A stretch of 8,589 nt of DNA from CBDUBU01 sp965365465 (lineage in GTDB: Bacteria > Bacteroidota > Rhodothermia > Rhodothermales > DASSAV01). Both the position numbers and the translations under genes were made by a program. Position 1 is the stretch's first letter. Each line of letters opens with the position of its first letter. The notes beneath the pieces are model-generated. The model was not told where the DNA came from. It did not search any database and saw only the letters and a list, made by a program, of their open reading frames with translations. Positions 1 to 5,360 of the stretch are shown here, piece by piece. Location of the stretch: contig CBDUBU010000167.1 of assembly GCA_965365465.1 (NCBI GenBank), positions 1 to 8,589 on the forward strand. Reading direction: 5' to 3'.

Positions 1-1
1 C

Positions 2-883
2 GGCGAGTCGCTGGGGAGAATCGGGAAGCAGTACGGCGTTTCGGTTTCGGACCTGATGAGCGCCAACCAGCTCAGGAGCACCACGCTGCGCGTGGGGCAA
101 CGCCTGACCATTCCGGGGGCCGTCGTGAAGATGTCCGGGATGCCGCTGGCTGACATTTCAAAAGCCAAAGCGCTGACGGTCCAGTACGGCCAGCGCAGCG
201 TCCGGCCCATTCAGATGGCCAGTCTGGACGACATGCCGGTGCAGAACAGGCCCTCCGCCGACATACCGGTCGTTCGCGTGAACGAGGCGGTCACCGACCG
301 CGCTGCCCAACCTGCACGCACCAGAAGTGCGCCTGCACGGGAAGAAGCCGTCAACACACGGGTCGTTTACAAGGTCCAGCGCGGCGACTATCTCAAGAAG
401 ATTGCCGAACGCTACGACGTTACCATCGCCGACCTGCGGCAGTGGAACAAGCTCCGCAGCGACAACATCATTCCCGGGCAGCGGCTCTATATCTACGAGT
501 CTGAGGCAAGGGCGAGCGCTCCGGCAGAGCCGCGTGTGGAGAAAATCACCTACAAGGTTCGGCGCGGCGATTTTCTCAGCAAGATTGCCGACAAGTACGG
601 AGTTTCGATTTCCGACCTCCAGCAGTGGAACAACCTGCGCGGCACGACCATCCGTTCCGGGCAGCGCCTGACGATCTATCAGGGCGGCTCGGCAGGCGGT
701 TCCACCGCCAGGGCATCGGCGCAACCGGAAAAGAAATCGCCGGTGATTCACCGCGTGCAGCGCGGCGACACGCTGACGGCTATCGCCAACCGCTACGGGG
801 TTTCCGTCCGGGATATCCGGCAGTGGAACGGGCTGCGGACCAGCACCATCAAGGTCGGGCAACGGCTGAAGATCCAGAGCTAA
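2..883 (+). CDS. LysM-repeat cell-wall-binding protein, C-terminal part (5' end outside window)
   Basis: The reading frame is open from base 2, so the ATG at 56 is internal and the true start lies upstream. Numbering from the first codon in the window, four LysM domains can be seen: residues 1-39 (its first strand cut off), about 121-165, 182-226 and 248-292. The last three share the pattern V-x-R-G-D, then L-x-x-I-A, Y-x-V, D-L/I-x-Q-W-N, L-R and G-Q-R-L-x-I. LysM domains bind the N-acetylglucosamine glycan of peptidoglycan, so the protein acts in the periplasm or at the cell wall. The linkers, especially residues 40-120, are rich in Ala, Pro, Arg and Glu and look disordered. The missing N-terminus probably holds a catalytic domain. 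An MltD-type lytic transglycosylase is my first guess because that family ends in LysM repeats, but an amidase or M23 peptidase is possible. The gene ends in an intrinsic terminator, so it is the last of its transcript. Confidence 0.93.
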   Translation, partial: GESLGRIGKQYGVSVSDLMSANQLRSTTLRVGQRLTIPGAVVKMSGMPLADISKAKALTVQYGQRSVRPIQMASLDDMPVQNRPSADIPVVRVNEAVTDRAAQPARTRSAPAREEAVNTRVVYKVQRGDYLKKIAERYDVTIADLRQWNKLRSDNIIPGQRLYIYESEARASAPAEPRVEKITYKVRRGDFLSKIADKYGVSISDLQQWNNLRGTTIRSGQRLTIYQGGSAGGSTARASAQPEKKSPVIHRVQRGDTLTAIANRYGVSVRDIRQWNGLRTSTIKVGQRLKIQS

Positions 884-904
884 CCCGCCTGAAATCCGGG
901 TTTC

Positions 905-936
905 AAAAGGCGCTGTCAAAAAACAGCGCCTTTTTT
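905..936 (+). terminator. Rho-independent terminator after the LysM gene
   Basis: A perfect 12-bp inverted repeat pairs 905-916 (AAAAGGCGCTGT) with 923-934 (ACAGCGCCTTTT). The loop is six bases (917-922) and the T run covers 931-936. It starts 21 bp after the LysM stop codon. This is the strongest terminator in the window. A smaller hairpin just before it (890-894 with 901-905) overlaps the base of the stem by one position and may compete with it. Confidence 0.93.
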
Positions 937-1093
937 GTTGGCATGGGATCGAAAAAATAAAACGCTTGTTTTACCTTAGTTGTTAAGGATATTCAGGGAT
1001 TTTCTTCTCGCGTTTCAGGCTGCTGTCCCGCAGAAGCTTAGTTGCGGGAATCTCTGGATAGTCGTTCATCCATCATTTACCGTGGTTTCAGCT
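937..1093 (+). other. Intergenic region and probable leader of the CBS-domain gene
   Basis: No gene is visible between the terminator and the CBS gene. The region starts AT-rich (951-983) in contrast to the GC-rich surroundings, as expected of a promoter. TACCTTAG at 972-979 resembles the Bacteroidota -7 element TAnnTTTG with one mismatch, but I find no well-spaced TTG partner. A TTG codon at 980 opens the frame of the CBS gene 38 codons early, but the residues it adds do not look like part of the family. Confidence 0.45.
1026..1049 (+). repeat. Inverted repeat in the leader of the CBS gene
   Basis: TCCCGCA (1026-1032) pairs perfectly with TGCGGGA (1043-1049) across a 10-base loop. It ends 44 bp before the ATG at 1094. 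No T run follows, so it is not an intrinsic terminator. It could be an mRNA leader hairpin or a protein-binding site; a chance 7-bp repeat in GC-rich DNA is also possible. Confidence 0.45.
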
Positions 1094-1528
1094 ATGCCGG
1101 TAGCAGACATCCTCAAAGCAAAAGGTTCTTCCGTCATTTCCGTGAATGCCAAGGACCCCGTAACGGCTGCCATCAACAAGCTCAATGACAACCGGATCGG
1201 CGCTCTCGTCGTGCTGGATGCGCAGGCGAAAGTGGTAGGCATCATTTCCGAGCGCGACCTTGCAAAGGGCCTGGCGGAGTACGGCGAACGGCTGCTCTTG
1301 CTCAGGGTCGAGAACCTGATGACCAAACATCTCCATGTGTGCAAGCCGCAGGACCGGATCAAGGACGTTATGAAATGGATGACGAACTACAGGGTTCGCC
1401 ACCTTCCGGTCATCGAGGATGGCAACCTGCGCGGCATGATAAGCATCGGCGATGTGGTCAAGCACCGGCTCTATGAAGTGCAGACCGAGGCAAACGTGCT
1501 GCGCGACATCGTCATCGCGGGGTCGTAG
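1094..1528 (+). CDS. Two-CBS-domain protein
   Basis: The 144-residue product is a stand-alone tandem CBS (Bateman) module, with no catalytic or membrane domain. CBS1 covers about residues 7-63 and includes RIGALVV and then VGIISERD. CBS2 covers about 75-130 and includes VRHLPVIEDG and then GMISIGD. The S-x-x-D motifs (SERD, SIGD) are where CBS pairs usually contact the ribose of bound adenosine nucleotides such as AMP or ATP, so a cytoplasmic energy- or nucleotide-sensing role is likely; the partner is unknown. Length and both motifs match a very common family of about 140-145 residues, usually annotated only as CBS domain-containing protein. I chose the ATG at 1094 because MPVADIL is the usual N-terminus of the family. 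No Shine-Dalgarno sequence precedes it. It lies downstream of a strong terminator and 86 bp before the next gene, so it is probably transcribed from its own promoter. Confidence 0.95.
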   Translation: MPVADILKAKGSSVISVNAKDPVTAAINKLNDNRIGALVVLDAQAKVVGIISERDLAKGLAEYGERLLLLRVENLMTKHLHVCKPQDRIKDVMKWMTNYRVRHLPVIEDGNLRGMISIGDVVKHRLYEVQTEANVLRDIVIAGS

Positions 1529-1565
1529 AGAGGGCCGGGGGCAGGGCTGACGGGAGAGAATATCC

Positions 1566-1578
1566 GGTTTCAGAAACC
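1566..1578. repeat. 13-bp palindrome upstream of the htrA-like gene
   Basis: GGTTTC-A-GAAACC is a perfect palindrome around A1572, in the 86-bp gap between the CBS gene and the HtrA gene. As RNA it could form only a short stem with a three-base loop, so a repressor or activator half-site pair is the more likely reading. No T run follows it. There is no independent evidence of function. Confidence 0.35.
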
Positions 1579-1614
1579 AGAGCGCGGAAGTCACGTATCA
1601 CGCGCCGTAAACGG

Positions 1615-2826
1615 ATGTTCGTGATGTCATACAACCTGTTTCAGGTCATGCTTCGTGTCGCCTACCTGCTTCTGACGGTCGTTACAGTCTTTGGATGCAA
1701 CCGGAATGCGCGTTCGCAGCAGCAGCCGGATGGCCCGCCGCCGCAGCGTGTGGAAGCGCCGGCTGTGAGCGAGCTTCAGGAAACGCTCACCCGCAGCCGG
1801 CAGACAGCCATCACGCGGGCCGTGGAGGTGGTGACGCCTGCCGTCGTCAGCATCAACGTCATCGAGGTTCAGCGCGTCCAGTACCGGGATCCTTTTGCCA
1901 ATTTTTTCTCTGATCCCTGGTTTGAGCAGTTTTTCGGCCGGTCGCGCTCACGCAGCATCGAACGACAGGTGCAGGGCCTCGGCTCCGGGTTCGTCATTTC
2001 CCCCGACGGATACATCGTCACGAACGATCATGTGGCCGGAAATGCGACGAAGATCACGGTAGCCTTTCCGGACGGCAAGACCATGGATGCCCGCCTGATC
2101 GGGAGCGACCCGGCGACGGATGTCGCGCTGCTGAAGGTGGAGCCGGAAAGTCCGCTTCCCTACCTGGCTTTCACGCAGACCGGCGCTCCTATCGTCGGGG
2201 AGTGGGTTATCGCTTTTGGAAACCCCTTCGGGCTTTTCGAGGCAGCCGAACCGACCGTAACGGTAGGCGTGGTGAGCGCATCCGGGCGCAACCTTCAGTC
2301 CAACCGCGACGGGCGCATTTACCGCGATATGATTCAGACTGACGCGGCGATCAACCGGGGCAATTCGGGCGGGCCGCTGGTCGATGCGATGGGAGAGGTG
2401 ATCGGCGTCAACACCGCCATTTACAGCGAGTCGGGAGGGTCCATCGGGATTGGCTTTGCCGTCCCCGCCGCCCGTGTGCAGGCTATCGTCCAGGAACTGA
2501 AGGAAAAGGGCAAGATCGACCGTTCGTACTATACGGGCCTGGTGGTGATGGACATGAACGCCCGGATTGCCCAGGCGCTCCGTTTGGCCGAAGACGCGCG
2601 GGGCGCTTTCGTGCGCGACGTGGACCCGAACTCGCCCGCCGAGGAAGCCGGCCTCCTGCCCTACGATGTCATCGTTTCCATTGCGGGCAAGAGTGTTTCC
2701 AATAGCGACGACTACGTGGCGCGGATCTATGACTTCCGGCCCGGCGACCGGGTCCCGGTCACCGTGATCCGCGACGGCGAAAGCCGCGAACTCGAAATCC
2801 GGATAGGACATGCCGCCGGATCGTAA
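1615..2826 (+). CDS. htrA: HtrA/Deg-family serine protease with lipoprotein signal and one PDZ domain
   Basis: This is an envelope protein-quality-control protease that should cleave misfolded or signalling proteins in the periplasm. Numbered from the first ATG, the trypsin-like domain covers about residues 62-295. The catalytic triad is His139 (TNDHV), Asp169 (TDVALLKV) and Ser251 (GNSGGPL). A single PDZ domain follows at about 305-397. One PDZ gives a DegS/HtrA2-like layout rather than the two-PDZ DegP/DegQ layout. The N-terminus has a hydrophobic stretch ending in VFGC, so Cys28 is probably lipidated. A low-complexity linker rich in Gln, Pro and Arg comes next. Residues 83-118 form a long insert-like loop before the first strands, with aromatic residues as in the LA loop of Deg proteases. 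The start is uncertain: no Shine-Dalgarno site separates ATG 1615, 1624 and 1648. I kept the longest, but 1648 (MLRVAYLLL) would give a more compact 17-residue signal. The next gene starts 22 bp downstream and probably shares its transcript. Confidence 0.95.
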   Translation: MFVMSYNLFQVMLRVAYLLLTVVTVFGCNRNARSQQQPDGPPPQRVEAPAVSELQETLTRSRQTAITRAVEVVTPAVVSINVIEVQRVQYRDPFANFFSDPWFEQFFGRSRSRSIERQVQGLGSGFVISPDGYIVTNDHVAGNATKITVAFPDGKTMDARLIGSDPATDVALLKVEPESPLPYLAFTQTGAPIVGEWVIAFGNPFGLFEAAEPTVTVGVVSASGRNLQSNRDGRIYRDMIQTDAAINRGNSGGPLVDAMGEVIGVNTAIYSESGGSIGIGFAVPAARVQAIVQELKEKGKIDRSYYTGLVVMDMNARIAQALRLAEDARGAFVRDVDPNSPAEEAGLLPYDVIVSIAGKSVSNSDDYVARIYDFRPGDRVPVTVIRDGESRELEIRIGHAAGS

Positions 2827-2848
2827 GCCGTTCTGATCTCCTGTCCTG

Positions 2849-3871
2849 ATGCCTCGTACCGCCCTGCTGTGCGCGCTCCTGCTGACCGTGGCCGGGTGCC
2901 TGCCTTCCTCTTGCCGGCGTCCGGACGACCGGAGCCTGTTCCCGGCGGATTCGCTTTCCCGTGAGATCGCCGCGCAGGCGCCCGTCGATACGCTGCGCCT
3001 TCTGTGGCAGTCCGCCGGCACGGAGGAGCATACCCTGAAACACCCGCGCACGGTGCTCTTCGGAGCGGATGGAACGGTCTACGTAAGCGACACGAAGCGC
3101 AATTCGGTGTTCGTGTTCGACGGGCCGGGAAAAGCAGCGCGGGAGATCACGTCGGATGCCTTCTCGTTTCCTTATCTCGCGGGAGTTTGGGGCGACACCT
3201 TGCTGGTGTTCAATCCCGATGCGCACCGGATCGACCTCGTCGTGAACGGAGGCGTTGGCGGCTCTATTGCCACCCCCGTCGATTTTCCGCGCCGATCGAC
3301 CCTCCAGTATGCCGCCGCCGCCGGAGATGTCGTTTATTTCAAAGCCGTCAGCGAAGACCAGGAAGGGTATGTGGCCCGGCTCGACCGCGACGGCGAGGTT
3401 GTGGAACGACACGCGCTAGCGGGACCCCACTGGCGGTTTGCCGGCCTGCTGCGCCCCTGGGGCGACTCGCTGCTCAGTCTTTCCGGCTATCGCCCCCTCG
3501 TGGACGTGATAGCGCCCGGCCGCAAACCGGACAGCCTTGCGCTCAGGGGGTTCGACTCGCCGATGCTGGCCCGGAGCCGTTCTTTTGCGCTGGGACACAT
3601 TCAGGAAGCGCCGCTGCTGACGGCATCGGCGGCCCCGGCAGGACCGTTTCTTTTCGTGCTGAACATGCGTCCCGGCTGGCTGCGCATCGACGTGTATGAC
3701 CGGGCGGGAGAACTCCAGCGTATCCTGGTTCACGAGCGCCCCTCCCTGAAGCAGAACTTCTACCCACGGGACCTTGCGGCCCGCCCGCTGCCGGGAGGCG
3801 GCTTTGCGCTGGCCGTCATTCTCGATGCCCCCCAGCCCCAGGTGCATCTTTATGCCTGGCGCGGGCCGTAA
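2849..3871 (+). CDS. Putative lipoprotein with beta-propeller (NHL/6-bladed-like) repeats
   Basis: The 340-residue product starts with a clear lipoprotein signal, MPRTALLCALLLTVAGC, so Cys17 should be lipidated and the protein anchored in the envelope. The rest looks like a beta-propeller. The clearest blade is residues 65-95, with HPRTVLF, then DGTVYVSD and VFVFD. Less clear blades follow near 108-130, 155-182, 196-222, 265-292 and 305-336, each with short strands and G-D-x-L/V turns. This matches the six-bladed, NHL-like lipoproteins common in Bacteroidota, whose functions are mostly unknown; such folds usually bind proteins or sugars. I see no catalytic motif. A second cysteine, Cys22, lies close to the lipid anchor. 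The gene begins 22 bp after the HtrA stop with no Shine-Dalgarno site, so co-transcription with the protease is likely. A role as regulator or client of the protease is only an inference from position. Confidence 0.88.
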   Translation: MPRTALLCALLLTVAGCLPSSCRRPDDRSLFPADSLSREIAAQAPVDTLRLLWQSAGTEEHTLKHPRTVLFGADGTVYVSDTKRNSVFVFDGPGKAAREITSDAFSFPYLAGVWGDTLLVFNPDAHRIDLVVNGGVGGSIATPVDFPRRSTLQYAAAAGDVVYFKAVSEDQEGYVARLDRDGEVVERHALAGPHWRFAGLLRPWGDSLLSLSGYRPLVDVIAPGRKPDSLALRGFDSPMLARSRSFALGHIQEAPLLTASAAPAGPFLFVLNMRPGWLRIDVYDRAGELQRILVHERPSLKQNFYPRDLAARPLPGGGFALAVILDAPQPQVHLYAWRGP

Positions 3872-3974
3872 AAGCAGCCATTGAGCGTGTGAGGTATGGC
3901 TACAGTCAAGCCGGCCCTCCACTTTTCATCGAAGGCGACTTTCTCAAGGTGTGTGCGTACCTTTTCATAGCTGC

Positions 3975-4009
3975 CTGCCCTTAACTTTCGGAGCGCGGGC
4001 AGTTCTTTT
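3975..4009 (+). terminator. Probable intrinsic terminator after the propeller lipoprotein gene
   Basis: CTGCCC (3975-3980) pairs with GGGCAG (3997-4002) and is followed by the U-rich TTCTTTT (4003-4009). The 16-base loop may itself fold weakly around C3985-G3993. The stem is short and the T run is broken by one C, so it is weaker than the one at 905-936. Its position, 104 bp after the lipoprotein stop and 41 bp before the oxidoreductase start, fits the end of the protease-lipoprotein operon. The 3872-4049 gap holds no gene. Confidence 0.55.
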
Positions 4010-4039
4010 GATCCCACGCTCTTTTTTCATTGACCTCAC

Positions 4040-4044
4040 GAGGA
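4040..4044 (+). promoter_or_regulatory. Shine-Dalgarno site fixing the start of the oxidoreductase gene
   Basis: GAGGA at 4040-4044 lies five bases before the ATG at 4050. It settles the choice between this start and the upstream GTG at 3951, whose 33 extra codons run through the terminator. It is the only convincing Shine-Dalgarno site in the window. Confidence 0.7.
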
Positions 4045-4049
4045 AAGCC

Positions 4050-5183
4050 ATGCGCCGCATATACAGCCCGTCTCCAACGGTTCTTTTCCTCATGCTCTTG
4101 CTCTTGCCCATTTCAACCATCCAGAGCCAGCCTGCACGAAACGACGCGCCGCTCCGGCTCGGCATCGTCGGGCTGGTGCATGGACACGTCGGCGGGTTCC
4201 TGAACGATATGCAGGATCGCACCGACATCGAGATTGCAGGCGTCGTCGAACCTGACGGGGAACTGGCCGCCCGGTATGCAGCGCGGTACAAGCTGTCGCC
4301 CGATCTTTTCTACACAGACCTAGAGACGATGCTGGAGGCTGCAAAGCCGGAGGCGGTGGCCGCCTTTACCAACACGTTCGACCACCGGGAGGTCGTTGAA
4401 AAGAGCGCGGCGCGAGGGGTTCATGTGATGATGGAAAAGCCGCTGGCCGTCAGCATGGAACACGCCCGCGCGATGGCAGAAGCAGCCCGGAAAGGCGGGA
4501 TTCACGTGCTGGTGAATTATGAAACCACCTGGTACCCGGCCAACCAGAAAGTCGAAGCCCTCGTCCGGGATCCGGAGGCCCTGGGAGATCTCCGCAAAAT
4601 CGTGGTCCATGACGGCCATTCCGGGCCGAAGGAGATTGGCGTCGGGCCCGAGTTCCTGTCCTGGTTGACCGACCCGGTGCTGAACGGCGGCGGCGCCCTG
4701 ACCGACTTCGGCTGCTACGGCGCCAACCTCATCACGTGGCTGATGAACGAACAGCGCCCGCAATCGGTGACGGCTGTTACGCAGCAGATCAAGTCCGATC
4801 CGACCTATGCAAACGTCGATGACGAAGCCACCATCATCGTAACCTATCCGGAGGCGCAGGGCATCATCCAGGCCTCCTGGAACTGGCCTTTCAGCAGAAA
4901 GGACATGGAAATCTACGGCGAGACAGGGTACGTCTGGCAAGTGGACCCCCGGACGCTTCGCATATGGCTGGAAGGCGCTTCGGAAGCGCAAGAGACTGCC
5001 GGGCCGGTTCCGGCGCCGAGGGCCGACCCGCTCTCCTACCTGCGGGCCGTCGTGCGCGGCGAGATCGCGCCGGAGGGCCTGTCATCGCTCTCCAACAACA
5101 TGATCGTCACCGAGATTCTTGATGCTGCCCGCCGCTCTGCAGCGACGGGAGAAACCATTTACTTCGAGGCCGCGGGCCGGTAG
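4050..5183 (+). CDS. Exported Gfo/Idh/MocA-family NAD(P)-dependent oxidoreductase
   Basis: The 377-residue enzyme likely oxidises or reduces a sugar, inositol or related polyol with NAD(P); the substrate cannot be read from sequence. Residues 1-26 form a signal peptide: a basic start, a Leu-rich core (VLFLMLLLLP) and a plausible cleavage site near STIQS. The Rossmann domain follows at about 35-155, with the nucleotide-binding GIVGLVHGHVGG at 38-49 and an acidic residue after the second strand, Glu67. The family motif E-K-P is at 129-131, with Lys130 the likely catalytic lysine. The C-terminal alpha/beta domain (about 156-377) includes NGGGALTDFGCYG at 212-224. This matches a Gfo/Idh subgroup frequent in Bacteroidota that carries the same HGHV, ETTW and DFGCYG motifs. 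The signal contains RR at residues 2-3 but not a full Tat motif, which is notable because cofactor-loaded Rossmann enzymes usually leave through Tat. It stands alone, with a terminator before it and 177 bp after it. Confidence 0.93.
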   Translation: MRRIYSPSPTVLFLMLLLLPISTIQSQPARNDAPLRLGIVGLVHGHVGGFLNDMQDRTDIEIAGVVEPDGELAARYAARYKLSPDLFYTDLETMLEAAKPEAVAAFTNTFDHREVVEKSAARGVHVMMEKPLAVSMEHARAMAEAARKGGIHVLVNYETTWYPANQKVEALVRDPEALGDLRKIVVHDGHSGPKEIGVGPEFLSWLTDPVLNGGGALTDFGCYGANLITWLMNEQRPQSVTAVTQQIKSDPTYANVDDEATIIVTYPEAQGIIQASWNWPFSRKDMEIYGETGYVWQVDPRTLRIWLEGASEAQETAGPVPAPRADPLSYLRAVVRGEIAPEGLSSLSNNMIVTEILDAARRSAATGETIYFEAAGR

Positions 5184-5197
5184 ACCCGGCGGAGCGG

Positions 5198-5259
5198 TGT
5201 TCAGAGGGGAAGAGCGGTCTTGCGCCGCATCGGGCAAGAGGGAGCCTCGGGGCTGAACA
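5198..5259 (+). repeat. Nested inverted repeats between oxidoreductase and cotransporter genes
   Basis: The outer arms TGTTCAG (5198-5204) and CTGAACA (5253-5259) are perfect 7-bp complements. Inside them TCTTGC (5218-5223) pairs with GCAAGA (5234-5239). An alternative small hairpin, AGCC-TCGG-GGCT (5243-5254), would compete with the outer stem. An A run (5270-5275) but no T run follows, so this is not a plus-strand intrinsic terminator. It may fold at the 3' end of the oxidoreductase mRNA. No gene is visible from 5184 to 5360. Confidence 0.4.
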
Positions 5260-5360
5260 GGCATATTGGAAAAAAGGAATTGCACAGGTAGCTATCTCCA
5301 GGAAGATCAAGTACCTTTTGCACATCCGCCTTATCTCTACCGAAACAGAGACCTCGCCCC

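Noticed and set aside
158..919. 253-codon open frame on the minus strand
   Set aside because: It mirrors the LysM gene, and its internal repetition only reflects the LysM repeats. Its first codons also run through the terminator.
980..1093. TTG start that would lengthen the CBS protein by 38 residues
   Set aside because: The added segment passes through the leader hairpin and has no counterpart in the family, which starts at MPVADIL.
1948..3051. 367-codon open frame on the minus strand
   Set aside because: It lies antisense to the HtrA and propeller genes, shows no recognisable domain, and is rich in Arg, His and Gly as expected of shadow frames in GC-rich DNA.
3951..4049. GTG start that would lengthen the oxidoreductase by 33 residues
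   Set aside because: It would run through the terminator-like hairpin and bury the signal peptide, while ATG 4050 has a proper Shine-Dalgarno site.
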